Below are positions 1 through 5,861 of a stretch of 5,861 bases of DNA, piece after piece. A model generated the notes under the pieces. It saw only the letters and a list, made by a program, of their open reading frames with translations, ran no database searches and was not told the origin of the DNA. Within the stretch, counting starts at the first letter, position 1, and every line of letters begins with the position of its first letter. This stretch comes from Acidobacteriota bacterium (GTDB lineage: Bacteria > Acidobacteriota > Terriglobia > Terriglobales > Acidobacteriaceae). The stretch covers positions 1-5,861 of the forward strand of contig JAKART010000171.1 in assembly GCA_021819255.1 (NCBI GenBank), in the 5' to 3' direction. The translations under genes and the position numbers were made by a program.

Positions 1-1145
1 TTGGAGTTGTCATCGTTGAAGAAGACCTTCTGCGTGGCCAAGCTGGTTCCTTCCGTAGCGATGCCAAAGATAGCTCCCGCATTGCCGCTATCCACGGACA
101 TGGCCCCAACTTCCATGCCTGTTGCCGGGTTGATCTCCACCATATTGTTATCGCCGGTATTGCCTACAATCAAATCTCCGTTGTACAGCAAGGCGGAACT
201 GATCGGATAGTTGAGCGGCATCCCTGAGTAGACTACCCGTGCCTGGCTGGCGGCCGCACCGCTAAAGGTCAAGCTCATGGATGTCGAGGTCCCCGAGCTG
301 TAGTAGCCTCCGGAACTCGTGCTCATCGAGCTGGCCGCTACGGTGATTCCATTCGCTGGAACGGTGGACACCTTCGAGATCGCCACGATCGAGTCTGTGT
401 CGGAGGAGATGATGTACAAGGTGTCCGAGTTCGGATCGTAGGTTAGTCCAGCCGGCGCGAGGATGCCATATTGTTTTGAAACCGTGGAGGGAAAACCACT
501 GACGATTTGCTTGAAGACGAAACCAGTGCTCGTGATTTGCACGGCGACGATCGATCCGTTAGCGGCTTGAGAAACATAAAAAGTGGGATCTGCGGTGATG
601 CCACTGGTCGTGGATGGAGAAGCGAAGATCTGCCCCCATGGCTGATCCCAGGAATAGCTGGTGGCCAAAGTGGACTTGACCGTGCCCGTAGGTTCAACAA
701 TTGGATTGTCATTGGCTGTATAGGCCGCAACCCATATGTTGTCCGTAGAGCCCAGGGCCAGAGCGTCGCATCCGGCAAGGCTGGAACTTTGTGCGATTCT
801 CTTTGGCATGGAGCCCGCATTGGGCGCGAGATCTTCTATGGTCGTTCCCGCGCCGGATGTTCCTGAACTGTTGTTGAAGTTACAAACAATCAAGTCACCC
901 GCGTTGATAGGCCCTGAGGCAGCAGGTGCAATGGCAAGGCCATAGGGATTGTTATCTCCATTTTCTGGATCGACTGTAGATCCAATCGTCGCTTTGGCGG
1001 TGAGTTGACTCAGAACGCTCGGAGTTGACCCCATCATGCTAGAGCTGCCTGACATGGAGTTGGATGACATACAGCCTGTAAATACAAAGCCGCAACAAAG
1101 TGTTGAACAGCACATGGCAAAACCGGAAACACCTTTTGAAAGCAT
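1..1145 (-). CDS. Beta-propeller-like lipoprotein, 3' end outside the window
   Basis: The minus-strand frame is open from 1145 down to the left edge (381 codons visible, no stop). From the ATG at 1145-1143 the protein begins with a hydrophobic, Cys-rich signal segment ending in a lipobox-like FTGC at residues 22-25, so Cys25 is probably lipidated and the protein membrane-anchored outside the cytoplasm. A low-complexity Ser/Met/Gly linker follows (about 26-40). The rest looks like a repeated-strand propeller: NPYGLAIAP, then GDLIVCNFN near 83 and a second GDLIVGN near 323, plus DNIWVAAYT, DPTFYVSQ and DTLYIISSD. The final visible residues (KVFFNDDNS) resemble the closing blade, so only a short tail should be missing. 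NHL/YncE-like propellers usually bind ligands or act as scaffolds, and no catalytic residue can be assigned. A GTG at 1151 is an equally possible start, with AGGG seven bases upstream. The frame stays open to 1266, but the short start best places the signal peptide. Function unknown. Confidence 0.85.
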   Translation of the reverse strand, partial: MLSKGVSGFAMCCSTLCCGFVFTGCMSSNSMSGSSSMMGSTPSVLSQLTAKATIGSTVDPENGDNNPYGLAIAPAASGPINAGDLIVCNFNNSSGTSGAGTTIEDLAPNAGSMPKRIAQSSSLAGCDALALGSTDNIWVAAYTANDNPIVEPTGTVKSTLATSYSWDQPWGQIFASPSTTSGITADPTFYVSQAANGSIVAVQITSTGFVFKQIVSGFPSTVSKQYGILAPAGLTYDPNSDTLYIISSDTDSIVAISKVSTVPANGITVAASSMSTSSGGYYSSGTSTSMSLTFSGAAASQARVVYSGMPLNYPISSALLYNGDLIVGNTGDNNMVEINPATGMEVGAMSVDSGNAGAIFGIATEGTSLATQKVFFNDDNS

Positions 1146-1385
1146 CTGCACACCCCATTTCCCTATGAAGTTGTCCGCTGGCCTCTGCTTTGCTTTGGCT
1201 ACGCATCGACCTGCGAGAACTGTGAAAACAATTTCCGTAGTCAGTCTAGGGAAGGCTTTGCGCTCTCAAATCGGTTAAGAGTGGTCATTTCAATCTCACC
1301 TTAACCAGCAAGCAACAATCTCTCGCTCGAATTGAGTGATGGTAAAAGGTGACGCCAAGCGGCCTGTGTAAAGGCGCGGGGTTGC
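1146..1385. other. Intergenic region between mrr and the lipoprotein gene
   Basis: No gene is supported here. It should carry the promoter of the lipoprotein gene (minus strand), because the mrr frame upstream ends at 1386. I see no convincing -35/-10 pair. The only clear structure is the inverted repeat listed at 1273-1306. A small hairpin (TGCCT / AGGCA, 1383-1387 with 1394-1398) overlaps the mrr stop codon but lacks a T-run. Confidence 0.5.
1273..1306. repeat. Imperfect inverted repeat upstream of the lipoprotein gene
   Basis: The arms GGTTAAG (1273-1279) and CTTAACC (1300-1306) are perfectly complementary. The stem extends by GTG/CAC after a one-base bulge (A1280), leaving a 13-base loop. 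It sits about 80 bases past the end of mrr and about 130 bases before the lipoprotein start. It could be an operator, a leader hairpin or a weak mrr terminator. No T-run follows it on the minus strand, which argues against a classical intrinsic terminator. Confidence 0.4.
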
Positions 1386-2315
1386 CTACTGTGAGGCAGC
1401 ATCATCCTCGAAGAAGTCGTTGTCGACGCGCTTGACGACGTAGGTGCTCTCAGTGGAGATGCCGACCTCGAAATCGAACATAAACGAAGCTAATTCCGTA
1501 CCGTCGATGAGAATGACCTTCGTTTCAAGGCTGCTGGCGTACTCGCGGGCGTCCTTCGTAAAAGTAGAGGTTGTAAGAAAGATCCCCTTCCGTGCCCGTT
1601 TGCCAAGCAGGGCAGCGACGAACTTCTGAATCTCAGGACGGCCAACACTCGCGTCATCCCATCGCTTCGCCTGAATGTAGATCTGTTCGAGTCCGAGCCT
1701 GTCTTCCTTGATAACGCCGTCAACGCCGCCGTCGCCTGACTTGCCAATCGCCTTTCCAGCGTCGGCCAACGTGCCGCCATAGCCCATGGCCGTGATCAGC
1801 TTTACCACCAACCGCTCAAAGAACTCTGGTCAACAGTGCTTGACCCGTTCAAGCGCATCTTCTTCAATCTGCCTCCGCCGATTCAAGTAGCCGGTCGCCA
1901 TCAAGTCGTCGGGGGTGTCTGCTTCAACATTCAACACAGCGGATTCGCTCTCCTCGGATGCTGCCGTTCGTGAACGTTTCTGGAATTCAACAAACTCAGG
2001 GAACCTGCGAAGAAAGGCGTTGTCGATTCGCTCGGGCTTCTCCGCCAACACCTGTTTGCCACGGTCGGTGATGCGGAAATGGCCGCGCTGAACGTATTCG
2101 ATGAGGAGGGCATGTTTGGTGTAGGTCCGCGCCCATCCAACCCGATTGTCGAAAATCTCCTGCTTGCCGCTTGGAAGCCGTTCCTTTGGTTCCGCCTCAG
2201 TGAGGCCAAACTGCACCGCGAGTTCGGTCACCGCATCGCGCTTGGTGTGTATCTCGCCGTCACCGGCTATCTTCAGCAGCGGCAGCATGAGGGTCTGGTA
2301 GTCGGGTATCGGCAT
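1386..2315 (-). pseudogene. mrr: Mrr type IV restriction endonuclease, interrupted by in-frame TGA
   Basis: Mrr enzymes cleave DNA carrying foreign methylation in the cytoplasm. The whole frame is 309 codons, close to E. coli Mrr (304 residues). Residues 1-161 form the winged-helix DNA-binding domain (Mrr_N): start MPIPDYQTLMLPLL, then IFDNRVGWARTYTKHA and GHFRITDRG. Residues from about 163 form the Mrr catalytic domain: FFERLVVKLITAMGYGG, then GDGGVDG (Asp195, Asp199) and YIQAKRW (Gln215, Lys217), the D...QxK version of the PD-(D/E)xK nuclease site. The two parts lie in the same frame, separated only by TGA at 1832-1830 (codon 162), where E. coli Mrr as I recall it has Ser before Pro (VSP). 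A single TCA-to-TGA change explains this. The start is ATG 2315 with GGAG five bases upstream. No other lesion is visible, so the mutation may be recent, or a sequencing error. The downstream half could restart at TTG 1811, but its ribosome binding site is weak. Confidence 0.88.
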
Positions 2316-2367
2316 CGGCTCTCCGTCCTGTTCGCCCCCCGCTGCGCTCCAGGAGCCCTTGTCGCCG

Positions 2368-3543
2368 CTACGGTCTCATCCTCCCGGCCGCAGTCGTTCG
2401 TTCTGTCGCCGACGCTCCATAACCCTGCCAGACATACTCCAACGCCTCCGGCAGCGTCTCCAGCCGGACGCCGCGGTCGACATGGCCGGCGTCTTCGGCA
2501 AAGACAAACTGATAGTGATAGTGCTTTTCAGCCAGCACGCGGGCCATGCGCTCGTTGGCCAACACCCAGTCGTGCATCCCGTCGCGCATGGCGTTGGGGT
2601 TCAGCAAGTCGTGATCGCCTACCTCCAGCCAAATGCGGATGGGCTTGCGCGGGCTGCCAGGGATCAGCTTCTCGTGGAACTCCCATGCGCCGTGAGGGGT
2701 GGCCGGGTTGAATGGCCACTGCTGGTTGACGAAGGTTCCTGAATAAGAGAGGACGCGGTGGTAAAGGTCCGGGCGATACCAGGCCATCGCCAACGCCGCC
2801 GCGCCGCCCGAACTGCCGCCTATGGCGGCCCGTTCGTCCGGATTATGCGTGAGACGGACATGAGCTTCGACTTCCACCCGGGGTAGAACTTCGGACTCGA
2901 CGAACTCCGCATATCGCCCCGACATCGTGTCATACTCCAGCCCACGTTCACTGCCCTGCGCATCCTGCCCACCGTTGGCGATCGAGATGCCAATCATCGC
3001 CGGGATGCGGTGCTCCGCAATCAGCGCGTCCAGGGCCGCGAAGAGCACCCAGTCCGGGCCATCCGCGCCGACGATGAACGGCGCCGCCGTGCCTGGCTTG
3101 TAACCGGCAGGGACGTACACGGCAACCTCGCGCGTCCAGGGCGCGGGACGGCTGTCGGTTACGATCAACTTTGCCGGATGGTTCGGGTCTGGCTTTCCCA
3201 GAACGTTCGGGATGCGAGCGATACCCGGGTAGATCCTGCTCTCTGCCGAGGTCATCGTGAAGACGGTCACGCTGCCATGAGCGAAGTGCGGGACAACGCC
3301 TTTGGGATGTGCTTCTGACGCAAAGGCGGCCAACTGGGGCGCGGGTGTATGGGTGGGGCCCAGGATGAAGTTGCCATCCATAGACGGCGGCGGAAGATCT
3401 CCATCTGGAAGCTGCACGGCGTTCACAAAGCCGGGGGAGTGCGGATCTCGGGTGGGCGGCGTAGGACGCTGTGCCTGTGCGGTCTGCATTGCGAAACCAA
3501 GGAGCACAACGGTGAGAAAGAGAGATGCCGGGTGGAACTGCAA
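2368..3543 (-). CDS. Secreted alpha/beta-hydrolase, enterochelin-esterase (Fes/IroE-like) superfamily
   Basis: This encodes a predicted 391-residue serine esterase exported from the cytoplasm. From the TTG at 3543 the protein starts MQFHPASLFLTVVLLGFAMQ and has a clean signal peptide ending TAQA before Gln25. The hydrolase core begins near residue 138 (REVAVYVPAGYKPG). The nucleophile is Ser244 in GGSSGG (GxSxG), the acid is Asp310 or Asp312 in EVGDHDLL, and the histidine is His354 in DAGHVD. This order and motif style match the Fes/esterase D-like group (COG2382). The substrate cannot be told: members hydrolyse siderophore esters, carbohydrate esters or small acyl esters, and no siderophore gene is nearby. 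The frame stays open to another TTG at 3618, but that start has poor ribosome binding signals, would put 25 extra residues before the signal peptide, and would lie upstream of the predicted promoter. mrr follows 52 bases downstream on the same strand. Confidence 0.88.
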   Translation of the reverse strand: MQFHPASLFLTVVLLGFAMQTAQAQRPTPPTRDPHSPGFVNAVQLPDGDLPPPSMDGNFILGPTHTPAPQLAAFASEAHPKGVVPHFAHGSVTVFTMTSAESRIYPGIARIPNVLGKPDPNHPAKLIVTDSRPAPWTREVAVYVPAGYKPGTAAPFIVGADGPDWVLFAALDALIAEHRIPAMIGISIANGGQDAQGSERGLEYDTMSGRYAEFVESEVLPRVEVEAHVRLTHNPDERAAIGGSSGGAAALAMAWYRPDLYHRVLSYSGTFVNQQWPFNPATPHGAWEFHEKLIPGSPRKPIRIWLEVGDHDLLNPNAMRDGMHDWVLANERMARVLAEKHYHYQFVFAEDAGHVDRGVRLETLPEALEYVWQGYGASATERTTAAGRMRP

Positions 3544-3549
3544 AGGATA

Positions 3550-3554
3550 CCTCC
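3550..3554 (-). promoter_or_regulatory. Ribosome binding site that sets the esterase TTG start
   Basis: On the minus strand GGAGG is followed by a six-base spacer and TTG at 3543-3541. It decides the start: the upstream in-frame TTG at 3618 has no comparable site. Confidence 0.7.
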
Positions 3555-3576
3555 GCGACGAAGCCGGGATGGCGGA

Positions 3577-3606
3577 ATTGTAGCGGGCGGGACACTCGGT
3601 TATCCA
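3577..3606 (-). promoter_or_regulatory. Candidate sigma-70-type promoter for the esterase gene
   Basis: On the minus strand a -35-like TGGATA (3606-3601; 4 of 6 consensus bases) lies 18 bases before a -10-like TACAAT (3582-3577; 5 of 6). Transcription would begin near 3570, giving a leader of about 27 bases before the TTG start. This spacing fits the short start and excludes the longer one. Inferred from sequence match only. Confidence 0.5.
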
Positions 3607-3693
3607 CTGTTCAGGCAACAGACCCCGAAGCCAAAAGGTCTCTGCTCTGGTTCACAAGCAGGCTCCTTGTTCAGCAAGGCGCATGTCCCATGG

Positions 3694-3702
3694 TGCTACA
3701 CT
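3694..3702 (+). promoter_or_regulatory. Possible extended -10 promoter for comM
   Basis: TGCTACACT fits an extended -10 element (TGn followed by a TATAAT-like hexamer). No good -35 is visible at the normal distance. Initiation here would give a leader of roughly 155 bases before the comM ATG, containing the hairpin and 12-bp repeats listed next. A short inverted repeat, CCTTG/CAAGG at 3665-3679, lies just upstream. Weak evidence. Confidence 0.3.
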
Positions 3703-3742
3703 ACAGTCAGTCTTCCTGCGGGTAGATCGACTCGGGTAGCCC

Positions 3743-3781
3743 TGAAGACGGCATCCTGCTTGGTGAGGGCGGCTGTCTTCA
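3743..3781 (+). repeat. Inverted repeat (long stem-loop) in the comM upstream region
   Basis: TGAAGACGGC (3743-3752) can pair with GCTGTCTTCA (3772-3781) over 10 bp with one G-U pair, around a 19-base loop. It would form in RNA of either strand, but fits the comM leader best. No T-run follows, so it is not a simple terminator. Confidence 0.5.
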
Positions 3782-3788
3782 CGACTTC

Positions 3789-3824
3789 GGCGAGCTTCCT
3801 AGCGAGCTTCCTGGCGAGCTTCGA
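3789..3824 (+). repeat. Three tandem 12-bp units before comM
   Basis: GGCGAGCTTCCT (3789-3800), AGCGAGCTTCCT (3801-3812) and GGCGAGCTTCGA (3813-3824) form a head-to-tail array. Unit 2 differs from unit 1 at one base, and unit 3 differs at its last two. The array ends 41 bases before the comM ATG. It may reflect slippage or repeated binding sites; its role is unknown. An open plus-strand frame through it reads as repeated ASFL, but nothing else supports coding. Confidence 0.75.
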
Positions 3825-3865
3825 GCCCACTGGTACCGCAACCCCGCCTCAAGGAATCATCAGGC

Positions 3866-5482
3866 ATGCTCTTCACAGCTCGTAGCGCGGCCGTCTACGG
3901 AATTGACGCTCATCTGATCGACGTAGAGGTTGACTTCTCCGGCACGATCGCCAAGGAGGAGATCTTTGCTACCGTGGGCCTTCCCGATGCGGCGGTGCGC
4001 GAGTCCCGGGACCGGGTTCGTTCAGCCATCAAGAACTCCGGCTTCGAGCTGCCCCCCACCCGCATCACTATCAATCTAGCGCCTGCCGATTTGAAGAAGG
4101 AGGGTTCGGGGTTTGATCTCCCCATCGCTATCGGCATTCTGGGAGCTTACGGTGCGCTCTCCGTCAAGGACATCGCCGATTTTGTTCTGGTGGGCGAATT
4201 GGGTCTGGACGGTTCTCTGCGCGCGGTTCAAGGGATGCTACCGATCGCGATTGCAGCCCGAACGGCAGGTATCCGCAACCTGGTGATTCCGGCGGCGAAT
4301 GCGCGTGAAGCCGCTGTTGTGGCCGGCGTCAACGTCTATCCGGTTCGCTCCTTGCTGGAGGTGCGGGAGCTGTTGAACTCCGCCGCCGGCGTCTCCGGCA
4401 GCCAGCCCCAACTTTTTGCGCAACCCCTATCGGTGGATAGCGCCAATCTTTTGAATGAGGCCCTGGAGTACCCTGCCGACTTTCGCGACGTGCGAGGCCA
4501 GCAGGTAGCCAAACGGGCTTTGGAGGTCGCCGCAGCCGGAGGCCACAACATCCTGATGATCGGTCCGCCCGGCTCCGGCAAGACGATGCTGGCGAAGCGG
4601 CTTCCCTCCATTCTGGCTCCGTTGCGGTTTGAAGAAGCCCTGGAAACCACCAAGATCCACTCGGTGGCCGGCATCCTCAATCGAGATGAGGGCCTGGTGA
4701 CTCATCGCCCCTTCCGTTCCCCGCACCATACCATCTCTGACGCCGGACTGATCGGTGGCGGCGTGATGCCCCGGCCAGGCGAGGTCTCTCTGGCTCACAA
4801 TGGTCTGCTGTTTCTGGATGAACTTCCGGAGTTTCCGCGCAATGTTCTGGAGGTCCTGCGCCAACCTCTGGAGGATGGGCAGGTGACCATCTCCCGGGCG
4901 GCCATGTCCCTCTCCTTTCCGGCTCGCTTCATGCTGGCTGCAGCCATGAACCCCTGCCCTTGCGGATACTTTAACGACAAATCCAGGGAATGCATGTGTA
5001 CTCCGCCCATGATCCAGCGCTACGTCAGCAAGGTCAGCGGGCCGCTGCTGGATCGCATCGACATCCATATTGAGGTTCCTGCGGTGCAGTACAAAGAGCT
5101 GCGCGGCGCTTCCGCCACGGAGGGATCGGCGGAGATTCGCGCCCGGGTGCTGGCCGCCCGCGAGATCCAGCATGACCGCTTCCTGGCCTACGGAACGAAA
5201 GCTCCTTCCCGGGGTTTGAAAGCGGCCTCTCGGACCCCCAACGCCTTTGCCAACGCCCAGATGTCCACTCAGCAGATCCGAACTTTCTGCGAACTCTCCA
5301 CGGATGCGGAGAGGCTGCTGGAACGCGCCATGCAACAGCAGGGACTCAGCGCCCGGGCCCACGACCGCATTCTCAAGGTAGCGCGCACCATCGCCGACCT
5401 GGAAAAATCCACCTGCATCGCCGTGCCACATATCGCCGAAGCCATCCAATACCGCACGCTCGATCGCAGCTATTGGTCCTGA
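3866..5482 (+). CDS. comM: ComM/YifB family Mg-chelatase-like AAA+ ATPase
   Basis: ComM is a hexameric cytoplasmic DNA helicase that drives branch migration of D-loops when transformed single-stranded DNA recombines into the chromosome; non-competent bacteria also carry it (YifB). The 538-residue protein begins [20 protein letters not shown], the family's characteristic start, so ATG 3866 is secure; AAGGA lies ten bases upstream. An N-terminal ChlI/Lon-protease-like domain spans about 20-141 (EESR-type segment [16 protein letters not shown], then [16 protein letters not shown]). The AAA+ module follows at about 190-400: Walker A GPPGSGKT at 233-240, Walker B LLFLDE with Asp318-Glu319, and [12 protein letters not shown] near 394-405. 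Four cysteines (364, 366, 376, 378) in the CPCG...CMC segment are a family feature that may bind metal. The Mg-chelatase C-terminal domain ends [12 protein letters not shown]. It is longer than the usual roughly 506-512 residues, mainly through a basic Ser-rich stretch near 441-461. It stands alone, divergent from the esterase gene. Confidence 0.95.
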   Translation: MLFTARSAAVYGIDAHLIDVEVDFSGTIAKEEIFATVGLPDAAVRESRDRVRSAIKNSGFELPPTRITINLAPADLKKEGSGFDLPIAIGILGAYGALSVKDIADFVLVGELGLDGSLRAVQGMLPIAIAARTAGIRNLVIPAANAREAAVVAGVNVYPVRSLLEVRELLNSAAGVSGSQPQLFAQPLSVDSANLLNEALEYPADFRDVRGQQVAKRALEVAAAGGHNILMIGPPGSGKTMLAKRLPSILAPLRFEEALETTKIHSVAGILNRDEGLVTHRPFRSPHHTISDAGLIGGGVMPRPGEVSLAHNGLLFLDELPEFPRNVLEVLRQPLEDGQVTISRAAMSLSFPARFMLAAAMNPCPCGYFNDKSRECMCTPPMIQRYVSKVSGPLLDRIDIHIEVPAVQYKELRGASATEGSAEIRARVLAAREIQHDRFLAYGTKAPSRGLKAASRTPNAFANAQMSTQQIRTFCELSTDAERLLERAMQQQGLSARAHDRILKVARTIADLEKSTCIAVPHIAEAIQYRTLDRSYWS

Positions 5483-5518
5483 AGCCGGGCATGCTCCTCA
5501 TCGGGGCGGGGCCGGCTC

Positions 5519-5548
5519 GGGGCCGGCCGCGGCGATTCGGCCGGGCCC
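5519..5548 (+). terminator. GC-rich hairpin after comM, possible terminator without T-run
   Basis: GGGGCCGGCCG (5519-5529) pairs with CGGCCGGGCCC (5538-5548) at 10 of 11 positions around an 8-base loop, 37 bases after the comM stop. GGGGCCGGC also occurs as a direct copy at 5508-5516. No T-tract follows, so it may only slow polymerase or protect the transcript end rather than act as a true intrinsic terminator. Confidence 0.4.
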
Positions 5549-5861
5549 TCCAACCCGCATAATCCAAATTTCAATAGGTCCATCCCTGCCTTTCACCAAA
5601 AAAAGGATTGACCCCGTCACCTTGCACGAGTTATGGTTCAAAGAGCAGGTAGAGGGGCTCAAAAGCTGTTCCGATCAGGGATCGAAAGATTAGCCGGTGT
5701 GCTGATCTGATAGGTGCAGCCTATGGCTCGAGGACACTCCTCCCAGGGTCATTCTCCCTATAAAAGCGAGAGATCCTCGTAAATCGCCGGGTGGGACAGC
5801 CCCGCCTAGCGCCGCCTGACTCTAGATTTGGCTGTACCTCTCAACTCTCGATCCGATCCGC
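5549..5861. other. Noncoding right-hand end, no gene recognised
   Basis: No convincing ORF, tRNA or rRNA can be seen in these 313 bases. The longest plus-strand reading from an ATG (5633) is 25 codons and has no ribosome binding site. Composition becomes more AT-rich at 5560-5610, including a run of seven A. Small inverted repeats occur: CGATC/GATCG (5672-5684) and ATAGG/CCTAT (5710-5724). It is probably the upstream region of a gene lying to the right. Confidence 0.5.
5608..5637 (+). promoter_or_regulatory. Candidate plus-strand promoter for a gene beyond the window
   Basis: TTGACC (5608-5613; 5 of 6 -35 consensus bases) lies 18 bases before TATGGT (5632-5637; 4 of 6 -10 bases), just after an A-rich stretch. 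Initiation would be near 5644, leaving at least 215 transcribed bases without a gene inside the window, so a long leader or a small RNA is possible. Prediction from hexamer match only. Confidence 0.3.

Noticed and set aside
443..1278. Several short ORFs on both strands in the left region (443-820 minus; 507-866, 736-945 and 1036-1278 plus)
   Set aside because: They lie wholly or largely over the continuous minus-strand lipoprotein frame, which has coherent propeller motifs and a lipobox; these short frames have none.
1830..1832. TGA as a selenocysteine codon (Cys-Sec pair) in mrr
   Set aside because: The Mrr family has Ser at this position rather than Cys/Sec, the protein is not a redox enzyme, and no clear SECIS-like hairpin is visible just downstream.
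2079..2742. Plus-strand ORFs across the mrr/esterase junction
   Set aside because: They are antisense to the Mrr DNA-binding domain and the esterase C-terminus, and their translations are Arg/Pro/Ser-rich without motifs.
3349..3885. Plus-strand ORF of 178 codons running into comM
   Set aside because: Most of it is antisense to the esterase, which has a full catalytic triad and signal peptide; it overlaps the comM start out of frame and shows no recognisable domain.
4427..5449. Minus-strand ORF of 340 codons inside comM
   Set aside because: It lies antisense to the conserved AAA+ core of comM and is low-complexity Gly/Arg/Gln-rich in translation, typical of a shadow frame in GC-rich DNA.
5633..5710. 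Small plus-strand ORF of 25 codons at the right end
   Set aside because: No ribosome binding site precedes the ATG, which falls inside the predicted -10 element, and no family resemblance is seen.
1..5861. CRISPR array, tRNA, or intact insertion sequence
   Set aside because: No regularly spaced repeats, no tRNA-like cloverleaf and no transposase reading frame or terminal inverted repeats were seen on either strand.

Overview
The window is a stretch of bacterial chromosome with fairly high GC and ordinary gene density. It holds four genes: three on the minus strand, then a divergently transcribed gene on the plus strand. Gene style suggests an acidobacterium (Terriglobia-like): a Ser/Met-rich beta-propeller lipoprotein, a secreted Fes-type esterase and a ComM of unusual length. 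That assignment is an inference from style only, because no rRNA or other phylogenetic marker is present.

Layout, left to right. Positions 1-1145 (minus) hold a lipoprotein with a predicted beta-propeller fold, and its last residues lie beyond the left edge. Positions 1386-2315 (minus) hold a complete-length Mrr-type (type IV) restriction endonuclease reading frame, broken by one in-frame TGA at codon 162, between the DNA-binding and nuclease domains. Positions 2368-3543 (minus) hold a secreted alpha/beta-hydrolase of the enterochelin-esterase (Fes/IroE-like) superfamily with a full Ser-Asp-His triad; a TTG start with a strong ribosome binding site and a promoter just upstream fit best. Positions 3544-3865 are a divergent intergenic region with the esterase promoter, a possible comM promoter, a long hairpin and three tandem 12-bp units. 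Positions 3866-5482 (plus) encode ComM/YifB, an AAA+ ATPase of the Mg-chelatase family that promotes branch migration during natural transformation. Positions 5483-5861 contain no convincing gene: a GC-rich hairpin follows comM, then comes a more AT-rich stretch with a candidate plus-strand promoter.

The genes do not form one pathway. The esterase and mrr are only 52 bp apart on one strand and could share a transcript. ComM and Mrr both deal with incoming or foreign DNA (uptake/recombination versus restriction of modified DNA), but they are divergent and nothing shows a functional link. I did not find a clearly new system. The items most worth checking are the nonsense-interrupted mrr, the structured comM leader and the unexplained right-hand end.
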